This document shows positions 26,494-34,645 of a DNA stretch of 41,757 nucleotides, one piece after another (within the stretch, counting starts at the first letter, position 1; each line of letters starts with the position of its first letter). The notes below the pieces were generated by a model that saw only the letters and a list, made by a program, of their open reading frames with translations, was not told where the DNA came from and did no database searches. The translations under genes and the position numbers were made by a program. The stretch is from NCBI GenBank assembly GCA_016191015.1, contig JACPPM010000131.1, forward strand, positions 1 through 41,757, written 5' to 3'. The DNA comes from Acidobacteriota bacterium (GTDB lineage: Bacteria; Acidobacteriota; CAIWXX01).

Positions 26494-27342
26494 CTATCCT
26501 TTCTCGGCCTGCGCGGCGCGCCGGATAGTCTTCACGGCGTTCTCGGCCTTGGTGCGCACAGTGTAGTTGGAGTCGGCGAGAAGGACTTCGAGCAGACGCG
26601 CGGCCGATTCGCCGCCAATCCTCCCCAGCGCGTCGGCGAGGGCACATCGCACTTCAACATTCGTGTCCCGCGACAGATGGGCCATCCTCTCCACCGCAGC
26701 GCGCTCCTTGCGGAGACCGAGGATCTCGATGGCCGTCGAGCGGAGGTACCATAGCTGGTCGTGGAGTCGCTCATAGACGGCATCCAGATCGAGCTCCGGC
26801 CGCCTTGCGAGAGCCGCGACCCCAGCCGTCCGGTTTGTCCAGCTCTCGTCACGCAGCGATCGCAACAGGATCTGCGATGACCATGCTGTGTCCACCTCCG
26901 CGAGCTTCTCAATCCCTTCCAGCCTCGCCTGCTTGTCCTTGCTCGCGAGCACCCGGACGTAGTAGCTTTCGTCGCGCGTGCGTTCCCCGGCTGGTCCGCC
27001 AACCCGCCGGAACAGCTGGTAGCTCAGCGTCTGCCGCCGCTGCTGCAGCCGATCGAGGCTCTTGAGCGCCGCCAACGCGGTCCGCTTCACCAGCGCACTT
27101 GCGTCCTCGGCCGCCCGTGCATAGAATTCGCGATCTTCCAACCCACGGCGCCGCATGATCGCGACCACGGCCCGCCGCACCTCAGCGGATCCGTCTTCGA
27201 GGAATGACATGAGAAGCCGATCGACCTCCTCGCCAGGCTGCGTCGCGAATCCTTCGAGCAGTTCCCGACGCTTCCCGGGCTTCTCCTCCTGGATCTTTCG
27301 CCGGGCTTCCTCCAGGTTGAGAACAGCTTCGCTGTCGCCCAC
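26494..27342 (-). CDS. HEAT-repeat protein
   Basis: A 282-residue soluble protein built from HEAT or PBS-lyase-type helical repeats. Examples are VDRLLMSFLEDGSAEVRRAVV (about 36-56), the DASALVKRTALAALKSL region and DTNVEVRCALADALGRIGG near the C-terminus. Such proteins are protein-binding scaffolds with no enzymatic site. The GTG start lies 1 bp after the ribBA stop codon, so it is probably the last gene of the riboflavin operon, though a functional link is not evident. Confidence 0.8.
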   Translation of the reverse strand: MGDSEAVLNLEEARRKIQEEKPGKRRELLEGFATQPGEEVDRLLMSFLEDGSAEVRRAVVAIMRRRGLEDREFYARAAEDASALVKRTALAALKSLDRLQQRRQTLSYQLFRRVGGPAGERTRDESYYVRVLASKDKQARLEGIEKLAEVDTAWSSQILLRSLRDESWTNRTAGVAALARRPELDLDAVYERLHDQLWYLRSTAIEILGLRKERAAVERMAHLSRDTNVEVRCALADALGRIGGESAARLLEVLLADSNYTVRTKAENAVKTIRRAAQAEKG

Positions 27343-27343
27343 G

Positions 27344-28555
27344 CTACACCTTGGAGAGGAGATGTCCCAGCTTTTCTTTCTTGGTCTTGAGGTACTTCCG
27401 GGTCGCGTCCGATGGCGGAATCTCGATTGGGACGCGCTCGACGATCTTCAGCCCGTATCCCTCCATCGCGACGAACTTGCGGGGGTTGTTCGTCAGCAGC
27501 CGCAAGCGCGCCACGCCGATCGATCGCAGAATCTGCGCCCCGACCCCGTAGTCACGCTGATCCGGCTTGAAACCAAGATGCTCATTGGCCTCGACCGTAT
27601 CAACACCCTTGTCCTGCAAGTGATAGGCCTTGATCTTGTTGGCGAGCCCGATTCCACGCCCCTCCTGGCTCATGTACAGGATCACCCCGCGCCCCTCGGC
27701 CCCGATCACATCCATCGCCTTCCTCAGTTGGTCACCGCAATCACAACGCCTGGAGAGGAACACATCGCCCGTGAGGCACTGGCTGTGGGCGCGCACGAGC
27801 ACCGGGTCGCCGCCGGCCACATCACCCATCACCAGCACGACGTGGCTCTCGTGGTTGATGATGTTCTCAAAAACCTTGACCTTGAACTCGCCTGCCTTCG
27901 TCGGGAGCTGCGCCTCGGCCACCTGCTTCACGATCATCTCGGTCCTCATCCGGTACTTGATCAGATCCGCCACGGTGATCATCTTGAGCTGGTGTCGGTC
28001 GGCAAACTCCCGCAGATGCGGCACCCTCGCCATCGTCCCGTCGTCGTTCATGACCTCGCAGATCACGCCGGCCGGAAGCATGCCTGCGATCCGGCACATA
28101 TCGATCACGGCCTCGGTCTGCCCGGCCCGTTCCAGGACCCCGCCCGTCCTCGCCCGCAGCGGGAACATATGCCCGGGGCGGATGAGATCCTCCGGCCGAG
28201 TCCTCTGATCAATCGCCGTCAGCACAGTCTGAGCCCGGTCGGCAGCCGAAATGCCTGTCGTCACCTGACTTCGCCCCTCGATGCTCACGCAAAACGCAGT
28301 CTGGTATGTGGATGTGTTCTCAGACACCATCATCGGGATCTTCAGAGCGTCGAGCCGCTCCGGCATCATCGGCATGCAGATGAGGCCGCGCCCATGTTTG
28401 GCCATGAAATTGATGACCTCCGGGTTCACCTTTTCCGCCGCCACCGCAAGGTCACCTTCATTCTCCCGGTCCTCGTCGTCACAGATGATGATCAGTTTGC
28501 CCTTCCTGAAATCGACCAGGGCATCCTCGATCGTATTGAACACAGACCCACTCAT
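27344..28555 (-). CDS. ribBA: Bifunctional DHBP synthase/GTP cyclohydrolase II
   Basis: A 403-residue fusion for both entry reactions of riboflavin synthesis. The N-terminal half (about 1-200) is 3,4-dihydroxy-2-butanone-4-phosphate synthase, with DDEDRENEGDL and the PGHMFPLRA motif. The C-terminal half (about 205-403) is GTP cyclohydrolase II, with the zinc-site cysteines in HSQCLTGDVF and RRCDCGDQL, the YMSQEGRGIGL motif and NEHLGF. The ATG at 28555 overlaps the ribE stop in TGATG. The frame is open further upstream, but that stretch lies inside ribE. Confidence 0.96.
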   Translation of the reverse strand: MSGSVFNTIEDALVDFRKGKLIIICDDEDRENEGDLAVAAEKVNPEVINFMAKHGRGLICMPMMPERLDALKIPMMVSENTSTYQTAFCVSIEGRSQVTTGISAADRAQTVLTAIDQRTRPEDLIRPGHMFPLRARTGGVLERAGQTEAVIDMCRIAGMLPAGVICEVMNDDGTMARVPHLREFADRHQLKMITVADLIKYRMRTEMIVKQVAEAQLPTKAGEFKVKVFENIINHESHVVLVMGDVAGGDPVLVRAHSQCLTGDVFLSRRCDCGDQLRKAMDVIGAEGRGVILYMSQEGRGIGLANKIKAYHLQDKGVDTVEANEHLGFKPDQRDYGVGAQILRSIGVARLRLLTNNPRKFVAMEGYGLKIVERVPIEIPPSDATRKYLKTKKEKLGHLLSKV

Positions 28556-29187
28556 CAGTTCGCAGACTTCCTCTCCCTGAGCTTCACGCGCCCGATCTCG
28601 AGCGTACTCAGATACTTCACCACGTATTTGCCGATGATATCGGCTTCGAAGTGACCCAAATCGCCCACCACCAGGCTCGACAGATTCGTGTGCTCCAGCG
28701 TATAGGGGATCAGCGCTAGCGTGAAGGCACACCCATCCAGCGAAGCGACCGTCAGGCTCACCCCGTTGATCGCCACCGATCCCTTCCCCACCAGCATCGG
28801 CTCGAAACTCCGGTCGACTTCTAGCTCGACTTCAGCCGCGTCGCCCTGCTTCCTCACCCGGCGAACTCTCGCGAGTCCGTCCACGTGTCCCGTCACGATG
28901 TGTCCCCCGAGCATCTGGTCGGCTTTCACCGGCCGCTCGAGATTCACCCGCGCCCCGTGCCGGAGCTTCCCGAATCGAGTCCTGGCGATCGTCTCGCGAC
29001 TCAGCATGAACTCGGCTCTCCTCCCCCTCAGCCTCTCGACCGTAAGACAGGCGCCATCGACAGCCAGGCTGTCCCCAGGAACCGGCAGCATCGGCAGCCG
29101 ACCGACATCCACACTCATGCGCATGCCACCACCCGACTTGACCTGCGATTCCAGGATTCCCACGGCCTCTATTATACCGGAAAACAT
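28555..29187 (-). CDS. ribE: Riboflavin synthase, alpha subunit
   Basis: A 210-residue enzyme that dismutates two 6,7-dimethyl-8-ribityllumazine molecules to riboflavin. It has two lumazine-binding barrel domains. The start MFSGIIEAVG, the SLAVDGACLTV and GHIVTGHVDG motifs of domain 1 and the SVAINGVSLTV motif of domain 2 are all clear. It is co-translated with ribBA. No ribH (lumazine synthase) is in the window. Upstream lies about 1.15 kb of accessory DNA separating it from ribD. Confidence 0.95.
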   Translation of the reverse strand: MFSGIIEAVGILESQVKSGGGMRMSVDVGRLPMLPVPGDSLAVDGACLTVERLRGRRAEFMLSRETIARTRFGKLRHGARVNLERPVKADQMLGGHIVTGHVDGLARVRRVRKQGDAAEVELEVDRSFEPMLVGKGSVAINGVSLTVASLDGCAFTLALIPYTLEHTNLSSLVVGDLGHFEADIIGKYVVKYLSTLEIGRVKLRERKSAN

Positions 29188-29210
29188 GTTAGTCTCGTGC
29201 CCTCAGTCAC

Positions 29211-29411
29211 TTACATGCCCTGTCTGGCAAAATCGCGTACACTACCATGCAACGGAAGCGCCTTTTGCAACGCCTCAACCGCTGCCCGAAGCTCTGCCGA
29301 TTCTATCTCAGTGTAAGTGCCGAGCGTAATGTTTTTTCCGGTGGAGTGCCGACGAGCACACGGAGCAGCTGTTGCTTGGCAGAGCGTACCGCGTTCTTTC
29401 AAGCCGCGCAT
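29211..29411 (-). pseudogene. Remnant of a tyrosine recombinase (integrase C-terminus)
   Basis: A short open stretch whose end (ARRHSTGKNITLGTYTEIES, then AELRAAVEAL) resembles the C-terminus of phage-type integrases. In those proteins ARHST...LTLxxYxH...LRAAVEAL carries the last catalytic residues, with tyrosine as nucleophile. The preceding sequence shifts frame: a neighbouring frame reads QQLLRVLVG just before. The rest of the integrase is missing. I read it as debris of a mobile element between ribE and the toxin-antitoxin genes. It could also be chance similarity. Confidence 0.4.
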
Positions 29412-29480
29412 CTCGGGACCCTGAGTCTGATCGGGAGCTCTGGCTCCTTCATCGGATGGTCTTGTGCTTCAATCTCGGTT

Positions 29481-29786
29481 CTAGGCTGCCCGGTGCCGCC
29501 TCACTCGGAGAGGCTCAGCCGGGGTGATCGCGAAGTCGAGACCGAAGGCGACGGCCAGCCGGTGCAGGGTCGCGAGTGACGGTAGTTGAGCGCCACTCTC
29601 CCATCTCGCGATCGCGGATTGCTTCGTCCCCAATCGCTCCGCCATCTCCTTCTGTGTGAGTTTCGCCGCAAGCCGGCTTTCGATGAGAGCACGCCGAAAC
29701 GCGAATGCGGCCGCTGTCTCCCCGCGCGCCGCACGGAACTCGGGATCTCTGGTCTCTCGCTCTTTCACGTAATCACGATGTCTCAT
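29481..29786 (-). CDS. higA: HTH-XRE antitoxin (HigA-like)
   Basis: A 101-residue DNA-binding antitoxin. The Cro/C1-type helix-turn-helix (about 43-92) reads KLTQKEMAERLGTKQSAIARW followed by ESGAQLPSLATLHRLAVAFG. The N-terminus is the charged linker common in HigA-type antitoxins. The ATG overlaps the toxin stop by 4 bp (ATGA). The order is toxin first, antitoxin second, as in higBA loci. It probably represses its own operon through the palindrome at 30141-30160. Confidence 0.88.
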   Translation of the reverse strand: MRHRDYVKERETRDPEFRAARGETAAAFAFRRALIESRLAAKLTQKEMAERLGTKQSAIARWESGAQLPSLATLHRLAVAFGLDFAITPAEPLRVRRHRAA

Positions 29787-30133
29787 TCCCCATACCTCCG
29801 AATGTAATCGGCCATCCGTGCCTTGCCTGTTTCGATCTCCTTTCGGGGTGTCTTGCGCGTCTTCTTCAAGAAGGCGTGCAGAAGAACGAATCGCCTCCCC
29901 GACACGACGAAGTAGAGCACGCGATGGTGACGCCGGCCGATAACGCGCAGCTCCCAGAGCTTGTTTCCGATGCTCTTGGTGTGTGGCTCCCCGAGCACAA
30001 TTCCGAAAGCCTCCAACAAGTCAAGTCCGTACGTCATCCGCGCGGCCTCCTTTCCGTCCAGAGCATCGACATATTCCTGGACGGGACACCGCCCTTGCTC
30101 AGTCTCGTAGTAGGTCAGCGTCCACGCGGCCAC
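29783..30133 (-). CDS. higB: RelE/HigB-type toxin (Gp49-like)
   Basis: A 116-residue toxin of the RelE/ParE superfamily, Gp49/HigB branch, probably a ribosome-dependent mRNA nuclease. Typical segments are WTLTYYETEQGRCPVQEYVDAL (22 residues, spanning the N-terminus), LGEPHTKSIGNKLWELRV and HRVLYFVVSGRRFVLLHAFLKKT, with the conserved basic residues. I prefer the GTG at 30133 because the family starts at that point and a -10 lies 6 bp before it. The frame is open to an ATG at 30151, but that codon lies within the operator palindrome. Confidence 0.85.
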   Translation of the reverse strand: MAAWTLTYYETEQGRCPVQEYVDALDGKEAARMTYGLDLLEAFGIVLGEPHTKSIGNKLWELRVIGRRHHRVLYFVVSGRRFVLLHAFLKKTRKTPRKEIETGKARMADYIRRYGE

Positions 30134-30139
30134 CTTTTC

Positions 30140-30160
30140 AGTATAACACATTCGTTATAC
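30140..30160 (-). promoter_or_regulatory. Promoter/operator of the higBA operon
   Basis: GTATAAC (30141-30147) and GTTATAC (30154-30160) form a perfect inverted repeat with a 6-nt gap. The minus-strand extended -10 TGTTATACT (TATACT at 30145-30140) overlaps it and ends 6 bp before the GTG at 30133. A repressor bound here would block RNA polymerase. Confidence 0.65.
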
Positions 30161-30217
30161 GAGGGATCATGCGGGCGTCGGCCGGATTGTCCCTTGAGGG
30201 CCCCGTTTCGAGGGTTA

Positions 30218-30233
30218 TTCTACGTCTGTAGAA
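30218..30233. repeat. Palindrome TTCTAC-N4-GTAGAA
   Basis: A perfect 6-bp inverted repeat with a 4-bp spacer lies in the 187-bp gap between ribD and the higBA promoter. Its form recalls operators of BlaI/MecI-type regulators, but no such gene is nearby. Nothing else in this gap is interpretable. Confidence 0.35.
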
Positions 30234-30338
30234 AATGTGGCAAACTTGTGGCAGTCGTTTACGGACCTACGCTACTCTCGCTCCACCCGCTCGGGGCCCT
30301 TCGATGCGGCAGGGCTCAGGCACACTCTCATCCGCACC

Positions 30339-31469
30339 CTACCTGTCCCTGTATGCCGGCCGGCCACTCACGACCATGTCAGACCCTGCTCGCATCCACT
30401 TGACGTCCGTCACCGGGATGGCATCCGACATCATGCGAGCGCCCTTGCCCGCGACAGGCGAAATGGCCTTCGTGCCCCCGATGATTTTCGGAGCGACGAA
30501 GAAGATGACCTTGTCGACCAGTCTGTGGTCGAAGGCGGTGCCGAGCATCTCGGCGCCTCCTTCGAGGATCACTGATGTGATCTGCCGATCTGCGAGCTCC
30601 CGGAGCGCCTCAGGGAAGTTGACACGGCTGTCCTTGACCGCGCATGGAAGGACGGTCGCGCCGGTCTTTTCGAGTGTCTGACGGCGTCTCTGGCTGGCGT
30701 TCGAGCCGCAGAGGAGCAGAACGGGATGGGTGCGCGCCGTCCTGAAGATTCTCGACCACGGAGGGGTCCTGAGGCCCGTGTCCACGATGATGCGCGTGAA
30801 AGGTCGCGGCGGGCTCGTGCGTGACGGACGCCTCAGGAGCTCCGGATCGTCTGCGAGCACGGTGTTCACCCCGACCATGATGGCGTCGACGTTACGGCGC
30901 AACTTGTAAGAAAAGTGGCGGGACATCTGGGTGGTGATCCACTTCGATTCGCCCGTGGCGGTCGCCATCTTGCCGTCCAGGCTCATCGCCACCTTCGCGA
31001 TGATGAACGGACGGTTCTTGGTGATGTACGTGAAGAAGATTTCGTTGAGATCCCTGGCCCTCGATTCGAGGCACCCCTTCATAACGGCGACGCCGGCGGC
31101 CCTGAGCAACTTGAACCCGGCGCCGTTGACGAGGGGGTTGGCGTCCTGGGCGCCGGCCACGACCCGCGAGATTCCAGCCTGGATGATGGCATCCACGCAG
31201 GGTGGCGTCCGGCCCTGGTGGCAGCACGGTTCGAGGTTGACATAGAGCGAGGCTCCGCGCGCCTTGGGCCCGGCCTGCTGGAGCGCCAGCAGCTCGGCAT
31301 GCGGCTCGCCAGCCCGGCGGTGGTGTCCGCGGCCCACGATCTGTCCTTCGTTGACGATCAGGGCGCCGACCATGGGGTTGGGACTGACCGAGCCCTCGCC
31401 CTTCTTCGCCAGCCGAAAAGCCTCCAGCATGAATCGTTCGTCGGGACTGAGTGACCTAATCATTTTCAA
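30339..31469 (-). CDS. ribD: Bifunctional riboflavin deaminase/reductase
   Basis: A 376-residue fusion for the second and third riboflavin steps. The N-terminal deaminase has the zinc site H57 in HAEL (with E59 as proton shuttle) and PCCHQGRTPPC (C82 and C91). The C-terminal NADPH reductase starts around 155 (RPFIIAKVAMSLDGKMA) and has GVNTVLADDP and the VILEGGAEMLG segment. The start may be TTG at 31469, which has GGAGG 6 nt upstream, or the ATG two codons later at 31463. Both overlap the end of ftsY. Confidence 0.95.
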   Translation of the reverse strand: MKMIRSLSPDERFMLEAFRLAKKGEGSVSPNPMVGALIVNEGQIVGRGHHRRAGEPHAELLALQQAGPKARGASLYVNLEPCCHQGRTPPCVDAIIQAGISRVVAGAQDANPLVNGAGFKLLRAAGVAVMKGCLESRARDLNEIFFTYITKNRPFIIAKVAMSLDGKMATATGESKWITTQMSRHFSYKLRRNVDAIMVGVNTVLADDPELLRRPSRTSPPRPFTRIIVDTGLRTPPWSRIFRTARTHPVLLLCGSNASQRRRQTLEKTGATVLPCAVKDSRVNFPEALRELADRQITSVILEGGAEMLGTAFDHRLVDKVIFFVAPKIIGGTKAISPVAGKGARMMSDAIPVTDVKWMRAGSDMVVSGRPAYRDR

Positions 31470-32361
31470 ACAGAGCCTCCACGAAGGCTGCGGGTGAGAA
31501 CGGGAGAAGGTCTTCGCCCTTCTCGCCCACGCCGATGTATTCTACGGGAAGGCGAAGCTCCTCTGCTATCGAAAAGACGATACCGCCCTTGGCCGTCCCC
31601 TCCATCTTGGTCAGCACGATTCCGGTCAGCGGCACGGCCTGGTGGAATTCGCGACATTGAACCAGGCCGTTCTGGCCGACGGTGGCGTCGAGCACGATCA
31701 GGGTCGAATGGGGCGCGCCGGGCAGCTCGCGAGCCGCCACGCGCCGCACTTTTTCCAGTTCGGCCATCAGGTGCTTCTTAGTCTGCAGTCGACCGGCCGT
31801 GTCCACCAGCACGTCATCAACCCCTTGCGCACGCGCCGCGCGAATGCCATCGAACACCAGCGCTGCCGGATCCGACCCGGTCCTCTGGCGGATCACAGGG
31901 AGGTCGAGACGCTCGGCCCAGATCTCGAGCTGCTCGCCGGCGGCGGCCCGGAACGTGTCCGCGGCGACGAGGATCACACCGTGGCCCGCGCTCTTGAGCA
32001 GCCGCCCGACCTTCGCAACCGTCGTCGTCTTTCCGCTTCCGTTGACACCGACGAAAAGCGTCACCCACGGCTTCACGCCGTCATGATGTTGAGGCGGCGG
32101 GAGCATGTCCACCATGCCGGCCTTCAGAGCCGGAAGCACCTCGTCGCTGCTCGCGAATTTCCGCTTCTTCAGCTCATCCACGAGCTTCCGGGAGGCGGCG
32201 ACGCCGAGGTCCGCTGCGAGAAGCCGCTCCTCCAACTCGTCGAGCATCGCGGGATCGACAGCGCGGAGAGGTGAGAACAGACCGCCGACGGAGGAAGTGA
32301 GCCGCTCACGGCTTCTTCCGAGTCCCACTTTAAGCCTGGTGAGAAACCCGGGGTTATCCAC
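31456..32361 (-). CDS. ftsY: Signal recognition particle receptor FtsY
   Basis: A 301-residue SRP receptor GTPase that docks ribosome-SRP complexes at the inner membrane. The NG domain is complete: the N-domain four-helix part is at about 15-85, P-loop GVNGSGKTTT at 105-114, then DTFRAAA, DTAGR, TKMEG and the closing GVGEKGEDLLPF segment. The acidic A domain found in E. coli is absent, as in many phyla. The start is GTG with GGAG 9 nt upstream. It heads the ribD operon and overlaps ribD by about 14 bp. Confidence 0.95.
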   Translation of the reverse strand: MDNPGFLTRLKVGLGRSRERLTSSVGGLFSPLRAVDPAMLDELEERLLAADLGVAASRKLVDELKKRKFASSDEVLPALKAGMVDMLPPPQHHDGVKPWVTLFVGVNGSGKTTTVAKVGRLLKSAGHGVILVAADTFRAAAGEQLEIWAERLDLPVIRQRTGSDPAALVFDGIRAARAQGVDDVLVDTAGRLQTKKHLMAELEKVRRVAARELPGAPHSTLIVLDATVGQNGLVQCREFHQAVPLTGIVLTKMEGTAKGGIVFSIAEELRLPVEYIGVGEKGEDLLPFSPAAFVEALFEND

Positions 32362-32859
32362 GACCAGGTCTCCGCCGATTTCGCGTCATTGAGAACGGCA
32401 CGGTAACAAAGTATGATGGGATAATGATCCATGGGCACAGGTCGGTGCGGTTCCGTCCCGCACGGCTCTGCATGGGGTTCATGCACGAGTTCCTTACCAT
32501 CGAACTCAATAATGTATCACACAACGCACGCAGCCCGCAGCAACGCAGCGGAGGCGCGCGGGGCTGCGGCAAAGTCGAGGCGCCGACTCGGGCGAGGCCG
32601 TTCCGTGCGAAACCGCAGATGGCGCAGATTCTTCCACCATTCAACCGACGAGCAACTTGCTCCACACTCTCGGGTCCGCGCGAAGCAATCGGCGACATCT
32701 GCGAGTCAATCTGGGAAATCTGCGGATTCCGGGACTTTTCCGTAGCCTTGCGGAGGCGCGGGTGACGATGGGTCGGGGCGTGCATGGAGATTCGCATGAT
32801 GATAGAGGACCGTAGGGGCGATGGTCGCGGGGAATGCGAGAGACTTCGAAGGGGGGAAG
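32362..32859. other. 498-bp intergenic region
   Basis: This is the divergent gap between ftsY and the small secreted protein. It contains E3 copy 2 (32562-32747) and a small perfect hairpin, TGCATG / CATGCA (32469-32485). I could not identify a convincing promoter for ftsY. Short open frames run through the repeat but do not look like proteins. Confidence 0.5.
32562..32747. repeat. Dispersed element E3, copy 2 (186 bp)
   Basis: It is closely similar to the copy at 11903 along its whole length, with the same inverted ends: GGCTGCGGCAAAGTC and GACTTTTCCGTAGCC (two mismatches against the left end). It lacks about 21 bp of the internal GCAGATT-word region. Similarity of the flanks (GGAGGCGCG on both sides) may extend the unit slightly. 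Confidence 0.85.
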
Positions 32860-33348
32860 ATGTACAGAAGAACACGCCGTAAACCATGTTCTGCCAGGCG
32901 GAGAATCGGCCGCATCGTGATCACGGGAATCCAGGCGTGCCTCCTGCTAATCTTCGCGGCCCCTCCGGTCGTGGCCGACAGTGTCAAGCTCAGTATCTCA
33001 CCCTCCGCATCGAATCTGTTCGCACCCGCGCGACTTTCCGTCACGTGCAACCTCACCGGTGGGTCCGATGCCGATCCTGCTCTACTCTGCCTTGCGGAGG
33101 AGTGGAGCTACTCGGTGGTATTCGAGAACGTCACGAACCGGGAAGTGAACCGGTCGATGCGCGAGTCCCCGTGCGCGAGTCAGACGCAGCCGGCAGCGAT
33201 TGCGAGAGAGTTCACCAATTCGTTCCTTTTCATGCGGCCTGGGAGGTACATGGTTCGGTTGGAGCTGAGGAATAGGGATGGCAAGGTGGTCGCGAGCAAC
33301 CAGGTTTCTGTCCGCGTCCTCCGGCCTGCCAATCCCGAATACCAATAG
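32860..33348 (+). CDS. Small secreted protein of unknown function
   Basis: A 162-residue protein with a basic N-region followed by a hydrophobic helix and an APPVVADS-type cleavage site at about 36-40. The mature part is about 120 residues with three cysteines and reads like a single beta-sandwich domain (KLSISPSASNLFAPARLSVTC, then RPGRYMVRLELRNRDGKVVA), similar in feel to PKD or Ig-like folds. I chose the ATG at 32860 for its AAGGGGGG ribosome-binding site; one at 32821 is possible. Its function is not recognisable. It lies 162 bp before the next gene, on the same strand. Confidence 0.65.
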   Translation: MYRRTRRKPCSARRRIGRIVITGIQACLLLIFAAPPVVADSVKLSISPSASNLFAPARLSVTCNLTGGSDADPALLCLAEEWSYSVVFENVTNREVNRSMRESPCASQTQPAAIAREFTNSFLFMRPGRYMVRLELRNRDGKVVASNQVSVRVLRPANPEYQ

Positions 33349-33466
33349 TCGGGCGACCACGGACGCCCCTTCGGGATTCGGAAGCTTCCTTCCGGATTCC
33401 GGAACCGACTGATAGGAAACTCTCGGTTCGACCTCCACGAAGTCTGCTGTCGATCCAACAACACAG

Positions 33467-33483
33467 TTGGCACCGGACTTGCC
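33467..33483 (+). promoter_or_regulatory. Candidate sigma-54 (-24/-12) promoter
   Basis: TTGGCAC (33467-33473), a 5-bp spacer and TTGCC (33479-33483) match the sigma-54 form TTGGCAC-N5-TTGCW, with GG and GC exactly 10 bp apart. Transcription would start near 33494, 17 nt before the ATG at 33511. The AGGAG at 33487-33491 would then lie outside the mRNA, which weakens the case somewhat. Confidence 0.5.
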
Positions 33484-33510
33484 AATAGGAGTGGGCATTC
33501 TGGTATCGAC

Positions 33511-34641
33511 ATGACCAGCTTATTTCGCGCGGGGCTCCTTATCTGGGCTGTAGCCTTGTTCCCTGAGATGAGTGCCGCAGGGCGCCTCTCGATGGTGGAG
33601 GTTTTGGATGGACTCGACTCCCCTGTTTCCATCACGCATTGCGGCGACGGCCGGCTGTTCGTTGCTGAGCAGGGCGGGAGGATTCGGGTGTGGGACGGCA
33701 CGACGTTGCGCATCTTTATGGACCTCAGGAAGAAGGTGAGCTGCTGCGGTGAGCGCGGCTTGCTCGGGGTCGCGTTTCATCCCGACTACGCCGTCAATGG
33801 CAGGTTCTTCGCCAGCTATACGGACAAGAGCGGTAACGTCGTGCTCGCGGAATGTCGCGAGCCCGCGAGCGTCACCGTTCTCCTCAAGATCCCGCACTCG
33901 TCCCAGGCAAACCACAACGGCGGACAGATCGCGTTCGGTCCCGACAGGTATCTCTACGCGGGGATCGGGGATGGTGGCGGCGCGGGGGACCCCGGGAACA
34001 ACGCTCAAAGCCTGACGACCCTTCTCGGCAAGATTCTCCGCATCGACGTGAACGGGACAAAACCGTATGCGATCCCGCCCACCAACCCTTTCGCCGGCGG
34101 GGATCCCCGCGACGATGCAATCTGGGCGCGCGGCTTGCGCAACCCGTGGCGATTCAGCTTTGACCGGAAGACCGCTGATCTCTTCGTCGCCGACGTCGGG
34201 CAGGATTGTTGGGAGGAGGTGAATTGGCAGCGTGCGGGGAGCGGCGGGGGTGAGAACTACGGTTGGCATGTGATGGAAGCGAACAAGTGCTATGACTCCG
34301 GGGGACTCACCTGCTCTCCCCCGCCCATATGCGACCGGAGCGGTTTCAGAGCCCCGATCATCACCTACGGGCATTCGGGGACATGCACGGCGATCGTGGG
34401 TGGCTATCGTTACAGGGGGCGGCAGGTTCCCGGGCTCCGTGGCACATACCTCTACGCCGACTACTGCAGCGGAACGATCTGGGGGGCGTCGAAGAGTCCG
34501 GGAGGATGGACATCGCGCGAGATCGCCGCCACCGATTTCTTCATCAGCACGTTTGGAGAGGACTCATCTGGTGAGATCTACGTCGCGGACGCCGCGAGCG
34601 GCCGCGTATTCCGGATCAATGGATATGACCAAAAGGAGTAG
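33511..34641 (+). CDS. Secreted PQQ-type sugar (glucose/sorbosone) dehydrogenase
   Basis: A 376-residue secreted beta-propeller of the glucose/sorbosone dehydrogenase (Asd/YliI) family, which oxidises sugars or alcohols with PQQ in the periplasm. The signal peptide spans about 1-23. Family motifs are GERGLLGVAFHPDY, NHNGGQIAFGPD, YLYAGIGDGGGAGDP, LLGKILRID, ARGLRNPWRFSFD, VADVGQDCWEEVN and GGENYGW. It has no cytochrome CxxCH motif. It is first in a three-gene operon with DUF1800 and DUF1501 proteins, 4 bp before the next start codon. Confidence 0.92.
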   Translation: MTSLFRAGLLIWAVALFPEMSAAGRLSMVEVLDGLDSPVSITHCGDGRLFVAEQGGRIRVWDGTTLRIFMDLRKKVSCCGERGLLGVAFHPDYAVNGRFFASYTDKSGNVVLAECREPASVTVLLKIPHSSQANHNGGQIAFGPDRYLYAGIGDGGGAGDPGNNAQSLTTLLGKILRIDVNGTKPYAIPPTNPFAGGDPRDDAIWARGLRNPWRFSFDRKTADLFVADVGQDCWEEVNWQRAGSGGGENYGWHVMEANKCYDSGGLTCSPPPICDRSGFRAPIITYGHSGTCTAIVGGYRYRGRQVPGLRGTYLYADYCSGTIWGASKSPGGWTSREIAATDFFISTFGEDSSGEIYVADAASGRVFRINGYDQKE

Positions 34642-34645
34642 CGGC

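Noticed and set aside
29171-29176. TATAAT on the minus strand inside the start of ribE
   Set aside because: It encodes conserved ribE residues (GII), so it is explained by coding sequence; no start codon of a gene fits downstream.
32431-32745. Open frame through E3 copy 2 with a GATAAT 5 bp upstream
   Set aside because: The frame runs across the repeat, lacks protein-like composition and is not kept in copy 1.
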